From Rs1 sp029027825 (GTDB lineage Bacteria > Pseudomonadota > Gammaproteobacteria > Pseudomonadales > Balneatricaceae), in the NCBI GenBank assembly GCA_029027825.1, contig CP093399.1, positions 186,001-250,000 on the forward strand: DNA of 64,000 nt, given 5' to 3'. The notes below the pieces were generated by a model, which was not told the DNA's origin, ran no database searches, and saw only the letters and a list, made by a program, of their open reading frames with translations. The position numbers and the translations under genes are program-made. Below are positions 46,600 through 54,973 of this stretch, in pieces; the first letter of the stretch is position 1; the number at the start of each line of letters is the position of its first letter.

Positions 46600-47018
46600 G
46601 AATAGTGCTAGACAAAGTAAGTCAGTGGACTAGTTGATCAGCGACTTTTAAATAGAGGCGCAGACAGCTTCGTCACAGCAATAGATAAGGTATACCACCA
46701 CTGCTGCTGGGGTGTGATTTAATCATTAAATGAGATTGACGCTAAACAGAGAAATTCTAAAAGTACCAAGTAGCGATTTGTGGTTTATGATTTATTTTTG
46801 CTAACTCGGATGTTGCGTGCAATATTCGGGCTAAATTGCCAGTTCATAGACCCTGCTAAATGGCCACTGATTAGATAATAGCCATATTACTGATAGAAAA
46901 TATTATTCTTATTTGTGATAATGCGCGCCATAAATTCACGCAAAGACGTGAAAAATAAAATTTAAATTAATTTTTCGCTTACAGGTGGAGTTTGGTTAAC
47001 AGCCAAAGGATTTAGTAA
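46600..47018. other. Gene-free leader region of pckA
   Basis: 419 bases. Contains a short inverted repeat (TTCACG...CGTGAA) at about 46936-46953 and AAGGA a few bases before the pckA start. pckA is usually under carbon-source control, but I could not identify an operator. No coding sequence or RNA gene is seen. Confidence 0.45.
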
Positions 47019-48566
47019 ATGACCAATAAAACAGATATGGTGCATAGCAATTTAAGTCGAGCAGAACTTATTCAACAAGCTATCGTAAGAGGCGAAGGTG
47101 AATTGGCCAATTCAGGGGCTTTAGTGGTTAATACCGGTGCAAGAACTGGAAGATCTCCCTTAGACCGCTTTATCGTGGACGAGCCTAGCACTTCAGATCT
47201 TATCGATTGGGGTGGGGTTAACCGACCTTTCGATGCTGATAAATTTGATGCCCTTTGGGAACGTGTAGAAAGCTACATCGCTAGCAGAGAGCATTTTGTT
47301 TCCAACGTACATGTCGGATCAGATAGCAATCACTATCTAGCGGTTAAAATGTCAACCGAGACCGCATGGCAAAACTTGTTTGGTCAAAATCTATTTATCC
47401 TTCCCGAAGAGTATAATCCAAAGTCTAAGGAAGAGTGGCAAATCATTAATGCAGCGGACTTTAAATGCGATCCTGAGCGTGACGGTACTAACAGCGACGG
47501 CTGTGTGATCTTAAATTTCGCCAAGCGCAAAGTTCTTTTAGCAGGTATGCGCTACGCAGGCGAGATGAAAAAAGCAATGTTTTCAGTACAAAACTTCCTA
47601 TTACCGGAAAAAGATGTGCTGCCGATGCACTGTTCGGCAAATGTTGGCGAGGATGGTGATACTACGTTGTTCTTCGGTTTGTCTGGCACCGGTAAAACCA
47701 CCTTATCTGCCGATCCTGAACGCTACTTGATTGGTGATGACGAGCACGGCTGGGGCAAGGGAGTCGTTTTTAATCTTGAAGGCGGTTGCTACGCTAAAAC
47801 TATCAACCTGTCACAGAAAAACGAGCCTATTATTTGGGATGCGATTCGCTTCGGAGCGATCGTCGAGAACGTGGTGCTAGATGCTGCTAAGGTGGCTGAT
47901 TATAATGATACTAGCCGCACTGAGAATGGCCGTTGTGCCTACCCACTCGAACATGTCGAAAAACGAACTACTAATAATTTAGGTGGTGAGCCGAAAGCGA
48001 TTATATTCCTGACTTGCGATTTGACCGGGGTATTGCCTCCGGTTTCAATACTCTCAAACGAAGCGGCCGCTTATCACTTTCTGTCGGGCTATACGGCGTT
48101 AGTTGGCTCTACGGAAATGGGTTCAGGTGGCGGTATTAAATCCACATTCTCAACTTGCTTTGGCGCGCCGTTCTTTCCAAGAGCAGCTAGTGTCTATGCA
48201 GAGTTGCTGATTAAACGTGTCGAAGAGTTTGGCTCGCAAGTATACTTGGTCAATACCGGCTGGACAGGTGGAGCATACGGCACTGGTACTCGTTTTGATA
48301 TCCCCACTACGCGCGCTATTATTGCAGCGATTCAAAGTGGCGCATTAGTCGGCGCTGAAACAGTACACTTAGATGGTTTGAACTTAAATGTACCTGTCGC
48401 GGTAGCCGGTGTAGATAGCGCTTTGCTACAGCCTAGAACTACTTGGGCAGATCCTGCAGCTTACGATACAGAAGCGGCAAAGTTGATTGAAAAGTTTACC
48501 ACCAACTTTACTAAGTTTAATGCGGTATCGGCGAGCATTGTCGCCGCTGGTCCTAAACTTAAGTAA
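47019..48566 (+). CDS. pckA: Phosphoenolpyruvate carboxykinase (ATP)
   Basis: 515 residues. NTGARTGRSPLDRF near the N-terminus binds oxaloacetate and phosphate. MHCSANVGEDGDTTLFFGLSGTGKTTLSADP contains the kinase-1a loop; it is followed by LIGDDEHGWG with the metal-binding Asp pair, and then ENGRCAYPLE. This is the ATP-type enzyme, converting oxaloacetate to phosphoenolpyruvate for gluconeogenesis. Length is usual for the family. An inverted repeat without a T tract follows at 48571-48615. Confidence 0.96.
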   Translation: MTNKTDMVHSNLSRAELIQQAIVRGEGELANSGALVVNTGARTGRSPLDRFIVDEPSTSDLIDWGGVNRPFDADKFDALWERVESYIASREHFVSNVHVGSDSNHYLAVKMSTETAWQNLFGQNLFILPEEYNPKSKEEWQIINAADFKCDPERDGTNSDGCVILNFAKRKVLLAGMRYAGEMKKAMFSVQNFLLPEKDVLPMHCSANVGEDGDTTLFFGLSGTGKTTLSADPERYLIGDDEHGWGKGVVFNLEGGCYAKTINLSQKNEPIIWDAIRFGAIVENVVLDAAKVADYNDTSRTENGRCAYPLEHVEKRTTNNLGGEPKAIIFLTCDLTGVLPPVSILSNEAAAYHFLSGYTALVGSTEMGSGGGIKSTFSTCFGAPFFPRAASVYAELLIKRVEEFGSQVYLVNTGWTGGAYGTGTRFDIPTTRAIIAAIQSGALVGAETVHLDGLNLNVPVAVAGVDSALLQPRTTWADPAAYDTEAAKLIEKFTTNFTKFNAVSASIVAAGPKLK

Positions 48567-48570
48567 AGAT

Positions 48571-48615
48571 GCTAGTTGAGGTTTAATGGCTACGGCTTGT
48601 TAAACCTAAGCTAGC
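48571..48615 (+). terminator. Hairpin after pckA (terminator-like, no T tract)
   Basis: GCTAGTTGAGGTTTAA pairs with TTAAACCTAAGCTAGC, a 16-base stem with three mismatches and a 13-base loop, starting five bases after the pckA stop. There is no run of T, so termination is uncertain; it may protect the 3' end. Confidence 0.5.
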
Positions 48616-48691
48616 GGTTGAAAATTTGATAAAGCACTCCATTATAGTTGTAGGTTTTTTAGAACTGGGTTGAGCTTATGGGTGTTACCTT

Positions 48692-48765
48692 AAGCCTGAA
48701 TAGGTGGCTTTAAAGTGAATCTAGAGCTTGTGCTATGTGTTGCATTGAGGTCACAGATTCAAGTT
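48692..48765. repeat. MITE-like repeat, copy D (internally deleted)
   Basis: Both ends of the family are present (AAGCCTGAATAGGTGGCTTTAAAGTGAAT and, 74 bases on, GAGGTCACAGATTCAAGTT) but the central ~135 bases are missing. It ends 41 bases before the trxA start, so it may contribute part of the trxA promoter or leader. Confidence 0.7.
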
Positions 48766-48806
48766 AAAGTTGCAACTCAGTGTTTGCGGTTTTTAGGAGA
48801 GAGTTA

Positions 48807-49136
48807 ATGAGCGAAAATATTATAAACGTGACCGATGCTTCATTTGAAGAGCAAGTGTTAAAAGCTGAGGGCACAGTTCTTGTTGATTACTGGGCTGAGT
48901 GGTGTGGTCCCTGTAAAATGATCGCCCCAGTGTTAGAAGAAATAGCTCAAGACTATGCGGCAAAAGGGTTGACTGTCTGCAAGTTGAATATCGACGAAAA
49001 TAATGAAACGCCGCCAAAATTCGGTATCCGCGGTATTCCAACGCTGATGATTTTTAAAGCGGGTAATTTGGAAGCAACCAAAGTAGGAGCGCTGTCTAAG
49101 TCACAGTTGGCCGCTTTTATCGACGCTAATATTTAA
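48807..49136 (+). CDS. trxA: Thioredoxin 1
   Basis: 109 residues from the ATG at 48807, chosen because AGGAGAG lies just upstream and it gives the usual MSENIINVTDASFE N-terminus. An upstream in-frame start at 48780 is not family-like. The active site is WAEWCGPCKM and the cis-Pro is in RGIPTLMIF. It is the cytoplasmic disulfide reductase. Followed by a terminator and rho, the common trxA-rho order. Confidence 0.97.
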   Translation: MSENIINVTDASFEEQVLKAEGTVLVDYWAEWCGPCKMIAPVLEEIAQDYAAKGLTVCKLNIDENNETPPKFGIRGIPTLMIFKAGNLEATKVGALSKSQLAAFIDANI

Positions 49137-49165
49137 CCATTATTTGAGTAATAAGCAGTTAAACG

Positions 49166-49205
49166 AAGGTAGATATCATTAATATTGAAATCTACCTTTA
49201 TTTTA
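49166..49205 (+). terminator. Terminator between trxA and rho
   Basis: AAGGTAGAT (49166-49174) pairs exactly with ATCTACCTT (49190-49198) and runs into TTATTTTA. Confidence 0.8.
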
Positions 49206-49371
49206 CTGGACAGTTAACGATCAACCTTCTATATTTAACAGGAATTTGCTGCTAGCTGATCTGTTATAGCGCAAGTTATCCTGAAATTCCAAAAATTTCC
49301 ACGTCATTTAGTTTTGCAAACTAACAAATTATTCTCAAGCTTCGCCCAAAAGGGCCATCACTTCAAATTAT

Positions 49372-50631
49372 ATGAATCTTACCCAATTAAAAACTAAAAA
49401 TGTTCACGATTTAATCGAGACAGCAACTGAAATGGGCCTAGAAAACTTAGGCCGTGCCCGTAAACAAGATGTAATCTTTGCAATACTTAAAAAGCATGCT
49501 AAAAGCGGTGAAGATATTTATGGGGATGGTGTCCTTGAAATACTGCAAGATGGCTATGGTTTTTTAAGATCTGCAGATGCTTCTTATCTTGCTGGTCCCG
49601 ATGATATCTATGTTTCCCCTAGCCAAATTAGACGTTTTAATTTACGCACGGGCGATACAGTTGCCGGTAAAATACGCCCTCCAAAAGACAGCGAACGTTA
49701 TTTTGCGCTACTTAAAGTTAATGAAATTAACTACGATCGTCCGGATAATGCCAAAAACAAGGTGCTCTTCGAAAATCTGACACCGCTGTATGCACAAGAG
49801 CGTTTAACGCTGGAAATGGGCAATGGTAGCACCGAAGATTTAACCGCTCGGGTGATTGATTTAATGGCACCGATAGGCAAGGGGCAACGTGCATTAATTG
49901 TATCCCCGCCTAAGGCTGGTAAAACTTTAATGCTGCAAAATATTGCTAACAGCATTACCAAAAACAACCCTGAGTGTCATCTTATAGTACTCTTGATCGA
50001 TGAGCGCCCTGAGGAAGTAACTGAAATGCAGCGTACAGTACGCGGCGAAGTTGTTGCCTCTACTTTCGATGAGCCGCCAGCGCGTCATGTACAAGTCGCT
50101 GAGATGGTTATTGAAAAAGCTAAGCGTCTCACCGAGCACAAAAAAGATGTGGTGATTTTATTAGACTCTATTACCCGTCTAGCAAGAGCTTACAATACGG
50201 TTATTCCATCCTCTGGTAAGGTGTTGACCGGTGGTGTTGATGCACATGCTCTGGAGCGTCCAAAGCGTTTCTTTGGTGCAGCACGTAATATTGAAGAAGG
50301 TGGCAGTTTAACCATTATAGCGACCGCTTTAATCGATACCGGTTCGAAAATGGACGAGGTTATCTTCGAAGAGTTTAAAGGTACCGGTAACTCTGAAATT
50401 CACTTAGATCGCCGCGCGGCTGAAAAGCGTATTTACCCGGCGATTAATATTCGTCGCTCTGGTACTCGCCGTGAAGACTTGCTGACCTCAGATGAAGAGT
50501 TGCAGCGGATGTGGATCTTACGTAAGTTGCTTGATCCGATGGACGATACAGCGGCAATTGAGTTCGTTTTAGAAAAGCTAAAAGACTTTAAAACCAACGA
50601 AGAATTTTTCCAGTCAATGCGTAGAAAGTAA
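49372..50631 (+). CDS. rho: Transcription termination factor Rho
   Basis: 419 residues, the standard length. The N-terminal Rho-N domain (MNLTQLKTKNVHDLIETATE) is followed by the RNA-binding cold-shock-like domain (EDIYGDGVLEILQDGYGFLRS) and the ATPase core with Walker A SPPKAGKTLML and the Q-loop/R-loop region SGKVLTGGVDAHALERPKRFFGAARNIEEGGSLTI. A hexameric RNA helicase that ends transcription. Its 235-base upstream region, about 165 bases of it beyond the trxA terminator, could hold the usual autoregulatory leader. Confidence 0.98.
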   Translation: MNLTQLKTKNVHDLIETATEMGLENLGRARKQDVIFAILKKHAKSGEDIYGDGVLEILQDGYGFLRSADASYLAGPDDIYVSPSQIRRFNLRTGDTVAGKIRPPKDSERYFALLKVNEINYDRPDNAKNKVLFENLTPLYAQERLTLEMGNGSTEDLTARVIDLMAPIGKGQRALIVSPPKAGKTLMLQNIANSITKNNPECHLIVLLIDERPEEVTEMQRTVRGEVVASTFDEPPARHVQVAEMVIEKAKRLTEHKKDVVILLDSITRLARAYNTVIPSSGKVLTGGVDAHALERPKRFFGAARNIEEGGSLTIIATALIDTGSKMDEVIFEEFKGTGNSEIHLDRRAAEKRIYPAINIRRSGTRREDLLTSDEELQRMWILRKLLDPMDDTAAIEFVLEKLKDFKTNEEFFQSMRRK

Positions 50632-50695
50632 TCAGTAAAATGTCTACAACACCGTGACAGGTGAATTGTCTTTGACGACAATTGCATAGATAATA

Positions 50696-50726
50696 AGGGT
50701 GAACTTAAGTTCGCCCTTTTTTTTAA
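50696..50726 (+). terminator. Terminator after rho
   Basis: GGGTGAAC pairs with GTTCGCCC (one G-T pair) across a TTAA loop and is followed by eight T. Confidence 0.9.
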
Positions 50727-50762
50727 CTATTTTTAATAGCTAGCTGTTTTTTGAGAGCCCTG

Positions 50763-52256
50763 ATGACCCAGTTAAAGTATAAAGATCTTAGAGACTTTAT
50801 TGCAATTTTATAAGCTCTTGGTGAGCTGGTAAGGATCAAACAAGAAATAGATCCCTATCTTGAAATGACAGAAATTAGTGATAGAACTCTAAAGGCCGGT
50901 GGTCCGGCGCTGTTGTTTGAAAACCCTAAGGGCTATAAATTTCCAGAGCTGACTAATTTATTTGGTACCGCTGAGCGAGTGGCGCTGGGGATGGGGCAGC
51001 AAAATGTAGCGGCATTGCGTGAGGTCGGCAAAGTGCTGGCTATGCTCAAAGAGCCAGAGCCCCCTAAAGGAATGCGCGACGCCTGGGAGAAAATGCCAAT
51101 TTTCAAGCAAGTCTTGAATATGGCGCCTAAAGTCATCAAAAAAGCACCCTGTCAGCAATTTGTGTTAAAAGGTGATGAGGTTGATTTAAGAAAGCTGCCT
51201 ATTCAAACTTGCTGGCCAGGAGACGCGGGGCCATTAGTTACTTGGCCGTTAGTGGTCACTCGAGGTCCGTACAAAGAACGGCAAAATTTAGGCATATATC
51301 GGCAGCAGTTGATCGGTAAGAATAAGCTTATCATGCGTTGGTTGTCGCACCGCGGTGGCGCGCTAGATTTTCAAGAGTGGCAGAAAGAGCATCCGGGAAA
51401 ACCTTTTCCGGTAGCGGTGGCTTTAGGTGCTGACCCGGCAACTATATTAGGGGCCGTTACTCCGGTGCCTGACACGCTCTCTGAATACGCCTTTGCCGGT
51501 TTGCTGCGTGGCGGTAAAACAGAAGTGACTGCCTGTCTGTTGAGTGATCTACAAGTCCCTGCCAGTGCTGAGTTTATCCTAGAAGGGTTTATATATCCGG
51601 GTGAGATGGCAGATGAGGGGCCCTTCGGCGATCATACCGGTTACTATAATGAAGTTGATCAGTTTCCGGTGTTTACCGTTGAGGTTATTACCCACCGAGA
51701 AAATCCAATTTACCACAGCACTTATACAGGGCGCCCGCCAGATGAGCCCGCTATCTTAGGGGTCGCTCTCAATGAAGTGTTTGTGCCTATTTTACAAAAG
51801 CAGTTTCCAGAAATCGTTGATTTCTATCTGCCACCAGAGGGGTGTTCGTACCGCTTGGCGATAGTCACTATTAAAAAACAGTACCCCGGGCATGCTAAGC
51901 GCATTATGTTGGGGGTCTGGTCTTTTTTGCGGCAATTTATGTATACCAAATTCGTGATTGTCTGTGATGATGATATTGACGCCAGAAACTGGGAAGATGT
52001 TATCTGGGCTATTACTACGCGCATGGATCCGTCCAGAGACACGGTATTAATTGACAATACACCGATTGATTACCTAGATTTTGCCTCGCCAGTTTCTGGT
52101 TTAGGATCGAAAATGGGTATGGATGCTACCAACAAGTGGCAAGGCGAGACCACACGAGAATGGGGGGAGCCGATAGTGATGGATCAAGCGGTGACTGCCA
52201 AGATTGATGAAATTTGGCAGCAGTTGGGAATCGATAAGTCAGACATTGAACGCTAG
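50763..52256 (+). pseudogene. ubiD: UbiD 3-octaprenyl-4-hydroxybenzoate carboxy-lyase, interrupted by an in-frame TAA at codon 17
   Basis: The full frame from ATG 50763 is 497 codons, matching UbiD family length. It reads MTQLKYKDLRDFIAIL, then TAA at 50811-50813, then ALGELVRIKQEIDPYLEMTEISDRT without frame change. Family members have Glu at the stop position, so a single GAA-to-TAA change explains it. GAGAG lies before the original ATG. Downstream of the stop, the prFMN-binding region is intact: RGPYKERQNLGIYRQQ, EGPFGDHTGYYNEVD, YTGRPPDEPA and KKQYPGHAKR. Translation could restart at ATG 50865, giving 463 residues lacking the first 34, but no ribosome binding site precedes it. UbiD decarboxylates the ubiquinone precursor. 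A second copy elsewhere, readthrough, restart or a sequence error would each keep the pathway working. Confidence 0.85.
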
Positions 52257-52330
52257 GAACTTGTCTGATTTAGTGCTGTTTCCTGTAAAATAGCGAGTAT
52301 TATGCCGCAAATCTGATTCTTTTCTCGAGC

Positions 52331-52392
52331 ATAATTACCGATAGATAGGCCAAGCCGGCAGGCTCCTTGTTGGGCTATCTATTGGCAATTAT
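52331..52392. repeat. Large inverted repeat downstream of ubiD
   Basis: ATAATTACCGATAGATAGGCCA (52331-52352, shown in parts) is complementary to 52371-52392 with three mismatches, leaving an 18-base GC-rich loop. There is no T tract. It may be an mRNA-stabilising hairpin or a palindromic repeat unit. Confidence 0.75.
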
Positions 52393-52518
52393 AGTCGCGC
52401 TTTAGTTACAGCACAGTTTATGGATGAAAAACAGTTATTTAAGCTATACTTTGAGCGGTAATGGCATTAAGTTATCGAATAAAGGTACCAAGGCAAAAAC
52501 CGAAGAATAGCGGAGTCA

Positions 52519-52584
52519 GTGTGCCCCTAACTTTGGGTATAGTATGCCCTCACTTTGGGTGTAGCGTACCCTTATCTATTGGTG
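52519..52584 (+). repeat. Triple 22-bp imperfect tandem repeat
   Basis: Three consecutive 22-base units starting at 52519, 52541 and 52563 share the pattern (A/G)(T/C)GCCC..ACTTTGGGT; the third is more diverged. They lie about 177 bases upstream of the flavin reductase gene. Confidence 0.65.
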
Positions 52585-52760
52585 CCACTGCTGTAAATAC
52601 ACATATTTAACCGGGTTTTACGCCGATTTACCGCGTGTTCTAGTTATGTATAGGTTTCAACGACACTATTTAACATGCAGTAGCCGTTCAATTTTCTGCT
52701 ACTACATCGAGTGATCTTAGTATATAGATTGATGGGCTAAGATGCTCAGGGGAATATATA

Positions 52761-53504
52761 ATGAAAAAAGTAAATTGCAGTATTGAGAGTGTGCAAAAAT
52801 TAAATCACGATGTCTATCAGGTGAAGTTACTGTTACCTGAAATGACAGACCACAACATCGAGTATCGCGCTGGGCAATATGTAGATCTGTTCTTGGCGAG
52901 TGGTAAAAGTGCTTCGTTTTCAATCGGCTCTGCGCCTGAAGCCGGTCGTCATTTAGAGCTGCATATCAGGCACAATTCGCAAAGTGAATTTTCAAATGCG
53001 CTGCTTGCACATCTACAAAATGAAACGGCTATTGAGGTCGAGATAGCTAAAGGGACCGCCTGTATTACTGCCAATAGTTTGGTGGCGAAAGATCGAGTGA
53101 TTTTGGCGGCGGCTAGCACCGGTTTTTCTCAAGTGAAAAGCGTTGTTGAGCACTTGTTGGCACAAGGTGTCAGCAATCAAATTCATATTTATTGGGGAGT
53201 TCGGGTCGCCAGTGATCTCTATTGGTCCCTGCTACCTGAAAGCTGGGCGGCTGAGCACAGTAACATTACTTATCACCCGGTGATTAGTGATCCTACTGAA
53301 GCTTGTGAATGGACTGGTAGAGTGGATTTGTTGCCGGCGGCAGTGCTGCAAGACTTTAGTGACTTTAGCGATGTTAAAATGCTGGCGAGCGGTTCACCGG
53401 ATATGGTGTACGCGCTATTGGATGCCTGTGAAAGTAAAGGGATGCTAGAGTCACAGCTAGTGTCGGATGTGCTGGCATACGCGCCTAGAAATAAAAAAAT
53501 CTAG
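52761..53504 (+). CDS. fre: NAD(P)H-flavin reductase (Fre/UbiB-type oxidoreductase)
   Basis: 247 residues. The FAD-binding barrel (YQVKLLLPE, then EYRAGQYVDLFLASGKSASFSIGSAPE) is followed by a nucleotide-binding domain with VILAAASTGFSQVKSVVEHLL. It ends with MLASGSPDMVYALLDACESKG. It belongs to the ferredoxin reductase superfamily and reduces free flavin with NAD(P)H. Reduced flavin feeds prenyl-FMN chemistry needed by UbiD-type enzymes, and fre beside ubiD is a recurrent arrangement. The usual RxYS flavin motif is here S-F-S, a mild deviation. Confidence 0.88.
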   Translation: MKKVNCSIESVQKLNHDVYQVKLLLPEMTDHNIEYRAGQYVDLFLASGKSASFSIGSAPEAGRHLELHIRHNSQSEFSNALLAHLQNETAIEVEIAKGTACITANSLVAKDRVILAAASTGFSQVKSVVEHLLAQGVSNQIHIYWGVRVASDLYWSLLPESWAAEHSNITYHPVISDPTEACEWTGRVDLLPAAVLQDFSDFSDVKMLASGSPDMVYALLDACESKGMLESQLVSDVLAYAPRNKKI

Positions 53505-53513
53505 TGCTTTATT

Positions 53514-53542
53514 CAGCTAAGCTGCAACGAGCCGCTTAGCTG
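53514..53542. terminator. Hairpin between convergent fre and pyrC'
   Basis: CAGCTAAGC (53514-53522) pairs exactly with GCTTAGCTG (53534-53542). There is no clear T run on either side. It may serve both converging transcripts. Confidence 0.55.
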
Positions 53543-53585
53543 GCAGAGGGCTAAAATCAGCCTCATTCCCTATTTTAAATCGATT

Positions 53586-54863
53586 TTATTGGCGCGCATC
53601 AAAGACCAATTCTCCGCCGAGTAGTGTTTGCGTGACTTTACCGGTCAGGGTCGATCCTATAAACATCGAGTTTTTCCCCGCTGACGCTAAACTGCGTTCA
53701 TCGACCAGCCAAGTTGCGTGCTGATCAAAAATAGTAATATCAGCTACGGCACCTATCTCCAGAGAGCCGGCGGCAATATTTAGAATTTTAGCTGGCCCAC
53801 TACTCAGTTTTTCGATGAGTTGCGAGAGATTGATCAAGCCTTGTTCAACCAGTTGTAAGCCTAAAGGTAAGAGTGTTTCCAAACCGGAAATGCCGGCGGC
53901 AGTGGCTGCGAAAGGCGCGTGCTTGGCTGCTTCTTCATGCGGTTGGTGGTCGGAGCAAATCGCTTGAATTTCATCGGTGACTATGGCATTTAAAAGGCCG
54001 GCTCTGTCCAGTTGGCTGCGTAGAGGAGGTTGTAAATGAAACATGCTGTTAAATCCTTTGGCATTTTCATCGGTAAAAAACAAATGGTGCATGGCAACAT
54101 CAACGGTCACATTGAGGCCGTTTTTTCTGGCCTGCGAGACCATGCTAATTGAGCGCTCACAGCTAAGTTGACCAAAGTGAGCGCGGACCCCCGCTTGTTC
54201 TATCAGTAGCAAGCAGCGAGAAACGTCTATAGTTTCAGCCGACTCAGGAATACCTACTAGCCCCATGTCTGAAGAAGTATATCCCTCGTGCAGTACTCCA
54301 TTGGCGACTAAGCTGTTGTCCTGCGGCGTGAAAATCACCAAATAATCGTGGGTGGCTGCGTACTCAAGGCAGCGCAACAGCGCCTGGCTGTTCTCAATTG
54401 TTGCCCGATGGTTAGAAAATGCAATGCAGCCAGAGTTGGTTAGTGCCGCCATAGGTGCAAGTTGCTGACCTTTTAGGCCGATGGTTAAAGCGCCGATAGG
54501 TAGTACTCGAGCTTTGGCAGATGCCTTGGCTCGGTCTTGGATGAGTTCCGCGACCGCAGTGCTATCTATGACCGGCTGAGTGTTTGGAGGGCAGACTAAG
54601 GTGGTGATCCCCGCACTGGCGGCAGCTGTCGTTTCACTGGCAATGTTGGCCTTATGGGTGAAGCCGGGTTCTCTCAAGTGTGCACTTAAATCAACTATTC
54701 CGGGGCACACTACTTTAGAGGTGGCATCTATAGTTATTTGCGTCGTGAAATTAGCTGGTTGCGTACCTATTCCGGCAACAACACCGTTTTTAATATACAG
54801 ATCAGTAATGGTATCAATGTTGTTTTTAGGATCTATTAAATGGCCGTTTTCAATTTTAATCAT
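53586..54863 (-). CDS. pyrC': Dihydroorotase-like protein PyrC' (apparently non-catalytic)
   Basis: 425 residues from the ATG at 54863. A TTG nine codons upstream is less likely. The amidohydrolase fold is intact overall, but the metal-binding motif that reads D-x-H-x-H-x-R in active enzymes reads DLSAHLREPG here, so the first His is Ser. CSDHQPHEEAAK near the C-terminus keeps the later Asp. In Pseudomonas the homologous inactive protein is encoded next to pyrB and is needed for assembly of aspartate transcarbamoylase. The same role is inferred here. It is last in the pyrR-pyrB-pyrC' order; an active PyrC should lie elsewhere. Confidence 0.9.
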   Translation of the reverse strand: MIKIENGHLIDPKNNIDTITDLYIKNGVVAGIGTQPANFTTQITIDATSKVVCPGIVDLSAHLREPGFTHKANIASETTAAASAGITTLVCPPNTQPVIDSTAVAELIQDRAKASAKARVLPIGALTIGLKGQQLAPMAALTNSGCIAFSNHRATIENSQALLRCLEYAATHDYLVIFTPQDNSLVANGVLHEGYTSSDMGLVGIPESAETIDVSRCLLLIEQAGVRAHFGQLSCERSISMVSQARKNGLNVTVDVAMHHLFFTDENAKGFNSMFHLQPPLRSQLDRAGLLNAIVTDEIQAICSDHQPHEEAAKHAPFAATAAGISGLETLLPLGLQLVEQGLINLSQLIEKLSSGPAKILNIAAGSLEIGAVADITIFDQHATWLVDERSLASAGKNSMFIGSTLTGKVTQTLLGGELVFDARQ

Positions 54864-54973
54864 GGGTCTGCTTACCTGGTAAACGTGCAACTGGCGAACT
54901 GGAGTAAATTACCCAGTTGAACGGGTATTTACTACATTAATAATGCTCAATATTTATCGGCTACACAAAGTGA

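Larger units (their letters stand above)
52257..52760. other. Gene-free region between ubiD and the flavin reductase gene
   Basis: 504 bases. It holds a large hairpin (52331-52392) and a 22-base triple repeat (52519-52584). A 28-codon frame at 52424 has no family character. The fre start is preceded by AGGGGA-like sequence at about 52748. Confidence 0.5.

Noticed and set aside
52424..52510. 28-codon frame in the ubiD-fre gap
   Set aside because: No ribosome binding site, no recognisable motif, and the region is dominated by repeats.
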